A stretch of 64,000 nt of DNA, from positions 248,001-312,000 of the forward strand of contig JADJDU010000001.1 of assembly GCA_016702505.1 (NCBI GenBank). The letters run 5' to 3'. Every line of letters begins with the position of its first letter. Position 1 is the first letter of the stretch. This document shows positions 50,330-59,106 of the stretch, one piece after another. The translations under genes were made by a program, and so were the position numbers. This DNA comes from Microthrixaceae bacterium. Lineage in GTDB: Bacteria; Actinomycetota; Acidimicrobiia; Acidimicrobiales; Iamiaceae. The notes beneath the pieces were generated by a model. That model saw only the letters and a list, made by a program, of their open reading frames with translations, had not been told where the DNA came from and did not search any database.

Positions 50330-51268
50330 TCAGCCGACCGTGAGCGGAATCTCGACCTCGTTGATGCGGCTGCCGTCCTTGGCGCTGGACTCGAACAATA
50401 CGAGGGTCACGTCGCCGGTGGTGTCACCGAGGTCGATCTCGGTCTCGAAGGTGCCGCGTGTACCGGTGCCCGAGGTGGCGGTGTCGAAGCCGGATGCGAC
50501 GGTGGTGCCCGCCTCGTCGATCACCTCGTACTCGTAGGTGGCTTCGAAGGTGTTGGACGTCCCCGAGATCGTCAGCGGCGAGGAGACCGTGGCGCCGGGA
50601 GCGGGGTGTTCGAGCAGGATGCCCGGGGTCTGGTCTTCGATGTCGGTGCGGTCGAGGTCGCTGGCCGGCACCCCCTCGCCGCCGATGCCGTCGACCTCGT
50701 CGCCGTCGATGCGGATGGTGACGGACTCGACGGTGTCGAACTGGGTCAGGGTGGCTACCACCTGGGCTACCCGGAGTTGCATGGAGAGGCTGCCTCCACC
50801 GGACTGGAAGTCGCCGCTCAGATCAACGGTGGCCACACCGGCGGCGATGTTCACGCCCAGCACCTCGGTGCCCGCCGGCACGGCGTTGGAGAAGCCGATA
50901 CCCGATTCGACCTCGTTGGGACCGGCGATCACCGCCTCCAACGCCGCGGCCCCAACTCCTTCGCCGGTGACCGATCGCGACGAGGCGGCCAGGCGTTCGC
51001 CTCGCACGAAGTACACCAGCACGTCCTGGCTGGTTGCGGGTTCCGAGGTGGCGGTGGACCCGCCCGTGGTGTCGGTCGATCCGGTGGTGGAGGAAGCGGC
51101 CCCGGCCACTGTCGTGGTGGTGGCGGTGTCGTCACCGTCATCGCTGCCGCAGGCACCGAGCGTCACCGACCCCAACACAAGAGCGGCAACGGTGACGCGG
51201 CGCCATGACCGAACACGGTTCGTTCCCGACGTCGGCACAACTTGGGGGGAGGCGGAGGGCTTCGACAT
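50330..51268 (-). CDS. GerMN-domain lipoprotein with C-terminal Gmad2-like domain
   Basis: 312-residue surface lipoprotein. Basic start, hydrophobic VTVAALVLGSVTLGAC with lipobox LGAC, then a Thr/Ser-rich linker. Residues about 85-190 match GerMN: VLVYFVRGERLAASSRSV, AALEAVIAGPNEVESGIGFSNAVPAGTEVLGV, GVATVDLSGDFQSGGG. Residues about 215-312 match the Gmad2 immunoglobulin-like domain: ILLEHPAPGATVSSPLTISG and FETEIDLGDTTGDVTLVLFESSAKDGS. This pair occurs in spore-germination proteins and in actinobacterial cell-wall lipoproteins such as LpqB relatives. ATG 51268 is chosen, with GGGGAAGGA 8 nt before it. Convergent or unrelated to neighbours; divergent from ilvD. Confidence 0.85.
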   Translation of the reverse strand: MSKPSASPQVVPTSGTNRVRSWRRVTVAALVLGSVTLGACGSDDGDDTATTTTVAGAASSTTGSTDTTGGSTATSEPATSQDVLVYFVRGERLAASSRSVTGEGVGAAALEAVIAGPNEVESGIGFSNAVPAGTEVLGVNIAAGVATVDLSGDFQSGGGSLSMQLRVAQVVATLTQFDTVESVTIRIDGDEVDGIGGEGVPASDLDRTDIEDQTPGILLEHPAPGATVSSPLTISGTSNTFEATYEYEVIDEAGTTVASGFDTATSGTGTRGTFETEIDLGDTTGDVTLVLFESSAKDGSRINEVEIPLTVG

Positions 51269-51352
51269 GGTCCAATCCTTCCCCACCCGCCGTGCCTCCG
51301 CCCGTCACCCCCGGATCGAATTTGTCCTGAGGGATGCGGCCGGGTTGGGGCC

Positions 51353-51358
51353 TACGCT
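51353..51358 (+). promoter_or_regulatory. Putative -10 box, leaderless start of ilvD
   Basis: TACGCT, 6 nt before the ilvD ATG at 51365. Confidence 0.45.
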
Positions 51359-51364
51359 GGACCC

Positions 51365-53215
51365 ATGCCCGAACTGCGGTCCCGCACGTCCACCCACGGC
51401 CGGAACATGGCCGGCGCCCGTGCCCTGTGGCGGGCCACCGGCATGACCGACGACGACTTCGGCAAGCCGATCGTGGCCATCGCCAACAGCTACACCCAGT
51501 TCGTGCCGGGCCACGTCCACCTCAAGGACATGGGCGACATCGTGGCCGAGGCTGTTCACTCCGCGGGGGGTGTTACCAAGGAGTTCCACACCATCGCCGT
51601 GGACGATGGCATCGCCATGGGTCATGGCGGGATGCTCTACAGCCTGCCCAGCCGTGAGGTGATCGCCGACTCGGTCGAGTACATGGTGAACGCTCACTGC
51701 GCCGATGCCCTGGTGTGTATCTCCAACTGCGACAAGATCACCCCGGGCATGCTCAACGCCGCCCTGCGCCTGAACATCCCCACCGTGTTCGTGTCGGGTG
51801 GGCCGATGGAGGCGGGCAAGGCCGTGGTGGTGAACGGCGTGGCCCACGCGCCCACCGACCTGATAACCGCCATCGCCGCCAGCGCCGCTCACGACGTGAC
51901 CGACGAGGGCCTGGACGAGGTGGAGCGTTCGGCCTGCCCCACCTGCGGGTCTTGTTCGGGGATGTTCACCGCCAACTCCATGAACTGCCTCACCGAGGCC
52001 CTGGGCCTGTCGCTGCCGGGCAACGGGTCGACGCTGGCCACCCACGCCGCTCGTCGTGATCTGTTCGTGGAGGCCGGGCGGATCGTGATGGATCTGGCCC
52101 GTCGGTACTACGAGAACGACGACGATTCGGTGCTGCCCCGCAACGTGGCCAGCGTGGCCGCCTTCGAGAACGCCATGGCGCTAGATGTAGCCATGGGTGG
52201 TTCCACCAACACCGTGTTGCACATCTTGGCCGCCGCCTACGAGGCCGGTCACGACTTCGGCTTGGACGAGATCGATGCCATCAGCCGCCGGGTGCCGTGC
52301 CTGTCCAAGGTGGCGCCCAACTCCGATTTCCACATGGAAGACGTGCATCGCGCCGGCGGTATCCCGGCACTGTTGGGCGAGCTGAACAGGGCGGGCAAGC
52401 TCAACACCGAGGTGCACAGCGTCCACTCGCCCGACCTGGAGTCGTGGTTGGACGAGTGGGACGTGCGGGGCGGCAAGGCCAGCGACCGGGCCATCGACCT
52501 GTTCCATGCCGCCCCCGGCGGGGTGCGCACCACCGAGGCGTTCAGCACCACCAACCGGTGGAAGCGCCTGGACACCAACGACCAGGTCGGGTGCATCCGT
52601 AGCGTTGAGCACGCCTATTCCGCCGACGGTGGTCTGATCATCCTGCGGGGCAACCTGGCCCCCGACGGTTGTGTGATCAAGGCGGCGGGCATCGACGAGG
52701 AGCTGTTCACGTTCCGGGGCCCGGCCCGGGTGGTGGAGAGCCAGGAGGCTGCCGTGGACCTGATCCTCAACGAGGAGGTGCGGCCCGGCGATGTCATCGT
52801 GGTCCGCTACGAGGGGCCTTCGGGCGGTCCCGGCATGCAGGAGATGCTTTATCCCACCGCCTTCCTCAAGGGCGCCGGTCTGGGCAAGGAGTGCGCCCTG
52901 ATCACCGACGGTCGCTTCTCGGGCGGTACGTCGGGGTTGTCGATCGGACACGTCTCACCGGAGGCAGCGGTGGGGGGCACCATCGGCCTGGTCGAGGAGG
53001 GAGACATGATCTCCATCGACGTCCACGGCCGGTCGATCCTCCTCGATGTGCCCGACGAGGAGTTGGCCGACCGTCGAGCCAAGATGGAATCCAGCGAGAA
53101 GCCCTGGCAACCTGTGGACCGCCATCGTCCGGTCAGCCAGGCGCTACGGGCCTACGCCGCCCTAGCCCTCAGCGCCGACCGAGGCGCAGTTAGAGACCTC
53201 AGCCGTCTGAGCTGA
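51365..53215 (+). CDS. ilvD: Dihydroxy-acid dehydratase
   Basis: 616-residue iron-sulfur dehydratase: 2,3-dihydroxy-isovalerate and -methylvalerate to the 2-oxo acids of valine/leucine and isoleucine synthesis. Motifs in order: YTQFVPGHVHLKDMG, FHTIAVDDGIAMGHGGMLYSLPSREVIADS (D-D-G-I-A-M-G-H), SNCDKITPGM and ACPTCGSCSGMFTANSMNC with the cluster Cys residues, and the C-terminal DGRFSGGTSGLSIGHVSPEA. Length is typical of the long class (E. coli type). It is separate from the ilvBNC operon by 6 kb and carries its own TACGCT box. A family B repeat begins 4 nt after the stop. Confidence 0.96.
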   Translation: MPELRSRTSTHGRNMAGARALWRATGMTDDDFGKPIVAIANSYTQFVPGHVHLKDMGDIVAEAVHSAGGVTKEFHTIAVDDGIAMGHGGMLYSLPSREVIADSVEYMVNAHCADALVCISNCDKITPGMLNAALRLNIPTVFVSGGPMEAGKAVVVNGVAHAPTDLITAIAASAAHDVTDEGLDEVERSACPTCGSCSGMFTANSMNCLTEALGLSLPGNGSTLATHAARRDLFVEAGRIVMDLARRYYENDDDSVLPRNVASVAAFENAMALDVAMGGSTNTVLHILAAAYEAGHDFGLDEIDAISRRVPCLSKVAPNSDFHMEDVHRAGGIPALLGELNRAGKLNTEVHSVHSPDLESWLDEWDVRGGKASDRAIDLFHAAPGGVRTTEAFSTTNRWKRLDTNDQVGCIRSVEHAYSADGGLIILRGNLAPDGCVIKAAGIDEELFTFRGPARVVESQEAAVDLILNEEVRPGDVIVVRYEGPSGGPGMQEMLYPTAFLKGAGLGKECALITDGRFSGGTSGLSIGHVSPEAAVGGTIGLVEEGDMISIDVHGRSILLDVPDEELADRRAKMESSEKPWQPVDRHRPVSQALRAYAALALSADRGAVRDLSRLS

Positions 53216-53218
53216 TCT

Positions 53219-53323
53219 AAGGAGGCGAGCCGGTAGGCGAGCCGACCCATCAGTACGGCATGGCTAAACCGAGGCGAAGCCTCGGTCTGATCACCCAGGT
53301 AGCGACGACGACTGGACCTACCC
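53219..53323 (+). repeat. Dispersed intergenic repeat, family B, copy 4
   Basis: AGGAGGCGAGCCGG, GCGAGCCGACCCAT, CGGCATGGCTAAA, hairpin CCGAGGC-GAA-GCCTCGG (53269-53285), TCTGATCA and AGCGACGACGACTGGACC. Lies between the convergent ilvD and DUF2142 genes and overlaps the last codons of the latter. Confidence 0.8.
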
Positions 53324-54855
53324 GCGCAGTTCCTGAGCGGTGACGCCGTGCCCGGAGGGGTGGGGTGCCCGTCGTAGCGGAACAACCTGGAGCAGGGTCA
53401 GGCCGATGATGATGATGGCGGCCAGGATCATTCCCAGGAACAACAGGTCGGGGTTCAGTGGGCCGTTCCACAGGTCCGGTGAGCGAGGGGCGAACACGGG
53501 GCTGGGTTGGCCATGGAGGTTGCGGCTCATCAACTGCTGGTGGGCGACGACCAGGCCCGTCGCCACGGCGGTGGCCGCTACCACGGTGAAGGCAGGTCTG
53601 GTTGGTGCCCACCGACCTTGAGCGGGCCGGCGTTCGATGGTCCACGCCGCCAGGATGGGGATTCCGACTCCGAGGGGAAGGCCGTATCGGCCTTGCCATG
53701 CGGCCTCGTGGTTGATCAGCACCGCGGCGAGAGGCAGGGTGATCCATCCCGTCACCATCGCCACCATGATCAGCCGTGAACGCCACGTGCCTCGGACCAG
53801 CGCGACCACGACGAGTGCCGCCAGGAGTGCGAACCAGGCGACGAGAAGGGGTTTGACCAGGTTCAGCGCCACGATGCCGTGCCAGCTGATCAGAGCGACC
53901 TGATCCTCGACCAGTTGGGGGACGGTCGCTGCCACCTCGTTCCAATGGGCTCGGGTGAGGCCTTCTGGTCGGGGTGTGATCATCACCGATGTGAGAGCGC
54001 TGGTGGCGATCACGTGGATCACGCTGGCCGCCCACACCAGTGCCGTAACCGCGGCCACCACCCGGGTGGAGCGGTGTGACCAGAGCATTCTCAGCCGGGC
54101 CAGGTTCGCGGCTGCGAGTCCCAGAACCACCAGGATGATCATGGTCAGGAGCGGTCCGGTGGGTCGGGACGAGGCCAACACCGAGGCCGCTACCCCCAAA
54201 CGAATCACCTCGCGTCGTGTGGGCGGGTTGGATCCGAGCACGACCAGCCCGGTGGTCCACACGGCGATGGCGGCGACGAGTTCGGGTCCCTGGGCATTCA
54301 CGGTCGAGGCCACGAACACCAACGCCGGGGTGAAGGTGAGCAGGGTCGCTCCCGTGACCGTCGAGCCCAGCTTGCGAGCGGACGTCAACGCCGACGCGGC
54401 AAGCGCGGCCACCATCGCCACGCTCACCAGACGAGCGGCATAGACCCCGTGGCGGGGCGGAAGGAACCGGGTGGGCAGCCCGACGATGGCGTAGTAGGCG
54501 GGCTGATAGGTCCCGACGTAGGTGGTGGTGACCATGTACCGATCTGGATTCTCGGTCAGCCCTGGCGCGCACGTCGTGGCTTGGTTCGCCACCCCTTACC
54601 ACACTTCACCTGCTCCCACATGGCGCCGTAGCGGTAACCCATCCGGACCCGGACCATGGTGTCGGGCACCTTGCCGATCCACTCGTCCTTCCACACCACC
54701 GAGGTCGACAGGTCCCCTCCGGCGACGGCTGCCGCCTTGACCATGTGGGCCGGTTCGTCCGGCCCGCCTGACGGTGGCACCGACAGCGCCCACATCGTCC
54801 CGACGAACAGTGCGACGGCGAAGGTCACCCACCAACCAACGCGCTCAGACCCCAT
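53318..54855 (-). pseudogene. DUF2142-like polytopic membrane protein, single frameshift
   Basis: About 512 residues after repair, with ten or more helices. The first helix and loop (WWVTFAVALFVGTMWALSVPPSGGPDEPAH) carry the P-x-x-GPDEPAH signature of DUF2142, proteins suspected to be membrane glycosyltransferases or glycan-export parts. Near 54594 one base of a G run on the coding strand is missing; adding it joins EQVKCGKG to VANQATTCAPGLTENPDRYM. The second part has TYVGTYQPAYYAIVGLPTRFL and many helices. TAGGTT lies 9 nt before the ATG at 54855. Likely a sequence error in a functional gene. Confidence 0.78.
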
Positions 54856-55182
54856 AAACCGACGAACCTACCCCCTCGACGTCGGGGTACCCATGGGAGC
54901 CGAGGCCACCTTGCCATCGCCGAGTCGGTGACCGCCACCGGGAGCATGTCGACCCAAGCATGGGCGGGTCCGGCGCGTCTGCCCGGTAGTGGCGATATGG
55001 CCCAGCCAGCACGTCGAGGAAGAGCCGCCCTGTACGGTCGGTGCCCCCTCCCTTGGCCCCGCCTGGACTGTCGTCTCGGCGAATCCACTAAGGAACGACA
55101 CGCTCATGCCGATAACTAGCGTTATGACGGGTTCCAGGATTGGTCGGGCTCGCGCGGTGTACTTGAATGGGCCTTCCCTTTG
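54856..55182. other. Intergenic region at the edge of the foreign island
   Basis: 327 bp. The left end holds TAGGTT for the DUF2142 gene. I see no gene or clear repeat in the rest. Base composition falls from about 65% GC to well under 55% near 55100-55180, marking the island boundary. Confidence 0.5.
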
Positions 55183-55719
55183 ATGCCAAAGAGCCGAAAG
55201 TGGTATGTTGTCTTTGTAAAGCTGGTAGCAATTCTGGTGCTCGTCACTGGGCTGGTGCTATTCATGAAGGCTTGGAAAAGGAGCGTGACACCCAGGAAAT
55301 TGGACAACGCTCGAATGAGCAGCCTGTACGATGAGTCCGTTCGAATCTCTGCCTTGACTGGAGGTGGAGTTAAAGGGGATGTGCGGGTGGACTCTGATGA
55401 GTGCCGCCTCTCGGGCAGTATTCCAATCGGTGACCCTGAGGTGGAGACGACCTGGGACGCGCGTCCGATGTCCGGTCGTATTGTTTTGGAGGAGATCTTG
55501 AGGAAGCTTGCCACTTTGGGCTATGAACGGTACGAAGGCTTTCCATCTGTGTCCTCGGCGGACTATCCGATCTACTACCTCAGGCAGACCCGCAATGGTC
55601 AGTTCAAGATCTTGTTGAGTATCTGGGATGAACCGCCCAACGATATCGTGAGGGGCGCGTGTTTTGGCAGCAAGCCCCTGCTAGTGGACCTGTGCGATTG
55701 GGGCGACCCGCTTGACTGA
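55183..55719 (+). CDS. Membrane-anchored protein of the foreign island, unknown function
   Basis: 178 residues. A short basic start (MPKSRKW) is followed by one hydrophobic helix (VVFVKLVAILVLVTGLVLFM), then a soluble domain of about 145 residues presumably outside the cell. No recognised motif; it contains SVRISALTGGGVKGDVRVDS, ILRKLATLGYERYEG and three Cys. Codon use is AT-richer than its neighbours, consistent with recent transfer. It lies next to transposase remnants and upstream of a toxin-immunity fragment, so an immunity or anchored effector role is possible but untested. Confidence 0.6.
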   Translation: MPKSRKWYVVFVKLVAILVLVTGLVLFMKAWKRSVTPRKLDNARMSSLYDESVRISALTGGGVKGDVRVDSDECRLSGSIPIGDPEVETTWDARPMSGRIVLEEILRKLATLGYERYEGFPSVSSADYPIYYLRQTRNGQFKILLSIWDEPPNDIVRGACFGSKPLLVDLCDWGDPLD

Positions 55720-55902
55720 GCCGCGAGTTTGGTTGAGCGTGCTGAGGACGGCCCAATCGGAGGATGTCCCAAGTTCCACGGAACTCGGGAGCATCCTCGC
55801 TTGGGGCTTGGACGTTGCCCGTTAACCGGCCCTCAACCTGGCCTTGTGGGGGAGCACAGTGAGGGTCCACCTGTGTAACTATTCAGCCGGCGGCTGGTTT
55901 GG

Positions 55903-56203
55903 TCATGTTGGGTTGGGGATGGTCCAGGGTCCGGTGGTGAGGAGTTGGGTGAGGAGGTCGAGGGCGTGGAGGCCGTGTTTGCGTCCGGTTTCGATGTAGC
56001 TGCGGATGGCGGCGAAGGTCTGAACGCCGTCGGGGGTTCGCCAGCCGTAGCTGATCTTTTGGGCAATCTTGGCCATACGGAGATCTCGTTCGGCTTGGTT
56101 GTTATCGAAGGGGACGGCGAGGTTCGGGTGTAGGCGAGGATCTCGTGTTGGTGGTCGAAGAACGCGGCGGCGAGGTTGCGGGCGTTGCGGTGGATGCCTT
56201 TGG
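55903..56203 (-). pseudogene. IS66-family transposase C-terminal remnant
   Basis: Minus-strand remnant of an IS66 transposase: a helical RNARNLAAAFFDHQHEILAYT part in one frame, then FDNNQAERDLRMAKIAQKIS, GWRTPDGVQTFAAIRSYIET and GRKHGLHALDLLTQLL in another. The last is the conserved IS66 C-terminus including the catalytic-domain NNQAERD segment. The frame shifts near 56130. The N-terminal majority is missing, cut at 56203 where the IS3 element begins, and is not found on the other side of that element. GTGTAACTATTCAGCC near 55873 may be the old IS66 end. Confidence 0.8.
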
Positions 56204-56231
56204 TGATTCGGACTGGGATCCGCGGGTGCTC
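56204..56231 (+). repeat. Left terminal inverted repeat of the IS3 element
   Basis: TGATTCGGACTGGG, then ATCCGC, then GGGTGCTC; 22 of 28 positions, counting both outer blocks, pair with the right end at 57569-57596. Confidence 0.88.
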
Positions 56232-56256
56232 CTGAGCTTGGAAACGAGTATGGAGC

Positions 56257-56597
56257 ATGGCAACGAAGAGTGGTGTGCGGTCGAAGCCGCCGAAGTATCC
56301 CGATGAGCTGCGTGAGCGGGCGGTGTGGATGGTCTTGGAGATCCGCCGTGAGACCGGTGTGTCTCATGGTGTGATCGCCCGGGTCGCTCGTGAGCTTGGT
56401 GTTGGAGCGCAGTCCTTGAGTGGCTGGGTCAGTCGCGCTGACATCGATTCGGGGAATCGGCCGGGCCGATCGAGCGCCGATGCGCAGCGGATCTCCGAGC
56501 TGAACGCGAGGTCAAGGAGCTTCGCAGGGCGAATGACATTCTGAAAGCCGCATCGGTTTTCTTCGCGACCGAGCTCGACGGTCGCCCGAGGAGGTAG
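56257..56597 (+). pseudogene. IS3 transposase OrfA (HTH), single frameshift
   Basis: DNA-binding OrfA, about 114 residues after repair. KYPDELRERAVWMVLEIRRE and an HTH with VARELGVGAQSLSGWV are typical. Near 56502 one base is missing: restoring it turns SELNARSRS into SELEREVKELRRANDILKAA, the conserved leucine-zipper end, running to TAG 56595-56597. ATG 56257 is the normal start. OrfB follows in the -1 frame, as expected for IS3 programmed frameshifting. Confidence 0.82.
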
Positions 56598-57553
56598 GGC
56601 CGCTGACCTCAGATGAGGTCGCTGCGGTTGTTGAGTTCATCGACGCCCACCGGACCCGTGAGTCCGGTGGGCTGAGATGGGGGATCGAGCCGATCTGTGA
56701 AGCGTTGGAGATCGCCCCCACCACCTACTGGTCCGCCAAGACCCGCAAGCCCTGTGTCCGCAAGATCCGCGACGCTGAGATGGGCCCGAAGGTCCGGGCG
56801 ATCTGGGAGAAGAACTACTCGGTCTACGGGCGTCGCAAGATGGCCGTCGCGGTTCGTAAGGCCGGTCTCGACCTGGGTCGTGACCAGGTCGCCCGCCTGA
56901 TGAAAGCTGAGGGCATCAGTGGTGCCAGTCGAGCGAAGCGCCGATTCACCACCCACGCCGATCCAGCCGCGACCCGAGCCCCGGACCTGGTGAGGCGGAA
57001 CTTCACCGCCACCGCCCCAGATCAGTTGTGGGTAGCCGATTTCACGTACTGCTCGACATGGTCTGGGATCGTGTACATGGCGTTCGTTGTCGACGCGTTC
57101 TCCCGGCGCATCGTCGGCTGGAAAGCCGCCCGCACCATGCACGCCGACCTTGTCGTGGACGCGTTGAACATGGCCGCCTGGACAAGGCGGGGCACCGACC
57201 TCGCCGGGCTGATCTGCCACAACGACGCCGGCTCCCAGTACACATCCATCGCCTACACCGACCGCATCGACGAGATCGGCGCGACGCCCTCCATCGGCAC
57301 CGTTGGGGACAGTTTCGATAATGCAATGGCTGAATCGGTGAACGCCCTCTACAAGACCGAACTGCACCGCAGCCCTGCCGTGCTCGCCGCCAACGGCGGC
57401 CACTGGAAAGGACTCGACGACCTCGAGCTCGCCACCTGCGGGTGGGTCGCCTGGTTCAACGAGGACCGCATCCACGGCGAACTCGACGACCGCTCTCCAG
57501 CCGAGGCCGAAGCCGCCCACTACCGTGACCTCGAACAGGCTGATGCGGCCTGA
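56594..57553 (+). CDS. IS3 transposase OrfB (DDE integrase core)
   Basis: About 320 residues in the -1 frame relative to OrfA. The open frame begins around the OrfA stop with no good start codon, so it is probably made as an OrfAB fusion by -1 frameshifting; TTG 56705 is the first alternative start. The DDE catalytic core is complete: Asp in WVADFTYCSTW, Asp in HNDAGSQYTS, and Glu in DNAMAESVNALYKTEL. An HTH_21-like YSVYGRRKMAVAVRKAG precedes it. The element could be active if the OrfA frameshift is a sequence error. Confidence 0.88.
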   Translation, partial: VGPLTSDEVAAVVEFIDAHRTRESGGLRWGIEPICEALEIAPTTYWSAKTRKPCVRKIRDAEMGPKVRAIWEKNYSVYGRRKMAVAVRKAGLDLGRDQVARLMKAEGISGASRAKRRFTTHADPAATRAPDLVRRNFTATAPDQLWVADFTYCSTWSGIVYMAFVVDAFSRRIVGWKAARTMHADLVVDALNMAAWTRRGTDLAGLICHNDAGSQYTSIAYTDRIDEIGATPSIGTVGDSFDNAMAESVNALYKTELHRSPAVLAANGGHWKGLDDLELATCGWVAWFNEDRIHGELDDRSPAEAEAAHYRDLEQADAA

Positions 57554-57568
57554 CAAATCAAACCCACC

Positions 57569-57596
57569 GAGCACCCGTCAAACCCAGTCCGAATCA
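57569..57596 (-). repeat. Right terminal inverted repeat of the IS3 element
   Basis: GAGCACCC, then GTCAAA, then CCCAGTCCGAATCA: the reverse complement of the left end outside its middle six bases. Confidence 0.88.
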
Positions 57597-57750
57597 GTCG
57601 TGGCGTGCACGGGAACCCCCTGTTCACGGGATGGATTCGACACCCGCATCGTGGCCGGGGAACCCGCGCACGTCACGCACCCCGTCCGCCTGTCCCGACC
57701 CCGTGCACGCACAACGATCTCAGCCGACCCGGGCCCTCAACCCACCCACA

Positions 57751-58219
57751 CAAGGGTCAGGAGCGCCAGAAAAGTGGGAGAAACTGGATAAGCATATCAA
57801 CCGTGACAAGCACGCCGCTGCCGATCGCGGCGGTACTCACGGTATACGATTTCGTACACGAGACTTGTTCATGTATGGAATGAAATGGTTGACAGATAAC
57901 GGCGGGCGAAATTGGGATACCCACCAGGTACAGTACAAGTCGTCCCAGAAAGCAATCAGGAGTCTGAAGAACTATGTGAATAGCTCCAAGAAATGGCTGC
58001 GGTCCAAGGGGCCCTGGTGACGTAATCCTTCTAGCTCAAGCCAAGTATTGGCTCGGGCAGTCGGCGCCGACGCCGGAAGAGGCACTCCAGGCAGCTTTTG
58101 GAAAACATTGGTACCAGGACATTCCCTGGGGTGATATCGCGGAGGGCGCAGCATGGACCGCGGCGGCTGCAGCCGCAGCAGCAGCCTCTGCCATGTCGGG
58201 CGGGTTAGTGCAGGCGTGA
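57751..58219 (+). pseudogene. Orphan polymorphic-toxin C-terminal fragment
   Basis: A 5'-truncated open stretch with no start codon. It reads KWEKLDKHINRDKHAAADRG, then THGIRFRTRDLFMYGMKWLT, NGGRNWDTHQVQYKSSQKAI and RSLKNYVNSSKKWLRSKGP. Near 58012 one surplus base shifts the frame; without it the protein continues GDVILLAQAKYWLGQSAPTP, EEALQAAFGKHWYQDIPWGD and an Ala-rich end, stopping at TGA 58217-58219. The stop overlaps the next gene as GTGA. Truncated tips of RHS/YD-type toxins next to a small acidic gene look like this, and an RHS gene starts 5 kb downstream. The toxic activity is not recognised. Confidence 0.5.
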
Positions 58220-58743
58220 GCGGCCATTCACCCGAGCATCTCGAACTCCTCCGTGATGTATTGGCTTCCTGGCGTCCCAAAGTGGAGGATCCGGTTCTCG
58301 AAAATGTTGATCTATCTGTATATTCAACTGATGAACTGAAGATCGTGTTTCGCCGTCCTCTGAATGAATTTATAGGGGCAATCCTCGCGTGGCTTGCACC
58401 GGAGAGGGGCGATGGGGACCAGTTGTTACCTGTTTCTGAGGCGTCTTCGCTCCTGCATGAGGCCATCACAAATGCCTTCCTCCACGATGTCGACTATGAG
58501 AAGAATTGTCTGGCGTGGGAGTGGTTACTGTTCTTCGTCAATCATGCCTATGGGTTGGAGGCACAGTTGGAATGCCTTGATGAGCTTTGCACTCTTGCTA
58601 CATCAGACGAAGAGTTGCAGCATTATGCGGACTCGTTGGGGGGAACCATCGCGTCGTCCGGAGGTAAGGATCGACTCATTGATCTCGGGAATCGGCGACC
58701 GTTGGTAGGGCGGGCCCTCTATCTGGACGCGACTAACCCCTGA
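58216..58743 (+). CDS. Candidate immunity protein, unknown family
   Basis: 175-residue acidic, probably all-helical cytosolic protein from GTG 58216 (GTGAGCGGCCATTCACC). Segments include EHLELLRDVLASWRPKVEDP, LNEFIGAILAWLAPERGDGD, EASSLLHEAITNAFLHDVDY and LECLDELCTLATSDEELQHY. Low-GC codon use fits the island. The 4-nt overlap with the upstream toxin-like fragment and its small acidic helical nature suggest an immunity protein for that toxin. I do not recognise a family, so this is inference from context. Confidence 0.55.
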   Translation: MSGHSPEHLELLRDVLASWRPKVEDPVLENVDLSVYSTDELKIVFRRPLNEFIGAILAWLAPERGDGDQLLPVSEASSLLHEAITNAFLHDVDYEKNCLAWEWLLFFVNHAYGLEAQLECLDELCTLATSDEELQHYADSLGGTIASSGGKDRLIDLGNRRPLVGRALYLDATNP

Positions 58744-59070
58744 GGCTGGGTAGCTCGCCTGGAGGCTCGCCTGCGCGGAGCCCGGCGGGTTCCAGCAGTC
58801 AGTGCGCGACTACCTGTTCAGCGATGAGTCTGTCCGATTCTGTATCGGAACAGTGGCGGTTGTTAGTTGGCATAGAAGCGGCCGGTGGCGCGGTCTCAGG
58901 TCTCTGTTTGGATTGGCGAGCAGTTGACCCGCGGTTCCTGATGGCAGGTGATGACAAAGGACGTAAAGCCGCGGATTAGGAAACGGAGCCGGCGCCCAGC
59001 CAGCCGGACCCATGTCCGGTGAGCGCCGACAAGCGTGGCGCTCTCGAGGTGGGTGAGGCACGTCGTTCGC
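58744..59070. other. Intergenic region between the island and the ilvB promoter
   Basis: About 330 bp with no convincing gene on either strand and no RNA gene that I can identify. GC content rises back to the chromosomal level after about 58990. Confidence 0.5.
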
Positions 59071-59099
59071 TTGCCAGGGGGAGGGTGGGGGGGCATACT
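59071..59099 (+). promoter_or_regulatory. Promoter of the ilvB-ilvN-ilvC operon
   Basis: TTGCCA (59071-59076) and CATACT (59094-59099) with an exact 17-bp spacer. The ATG of a short leader peptide lies 7 nt after the -10, so the transcript would begin at or next to that ATG. Confidence 0.75.
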
Positions 59100-59106
59100 G
59101 GCGGGG

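Larger units (their letters stand above)
56204..57596 (+). mobile_element. IS3-family insertion sequence (IS6110-like)
   Basis: 1393-bp element with two genes in the IS3 arrangement and 28-bp terminal inverted repeats. Left end TGATTCGGACTGGG-N6-GGGTGCTC at 56204-56231; right end is its reverse complement at 57569-57596, differing only in the middle six bases. No 3-4 bp target duplication is visible (TGG on the left, GTC on the right), so the flanks were rearranged after or during insertion. OrfA resembles that of IS6110. Confidence 0.9.
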
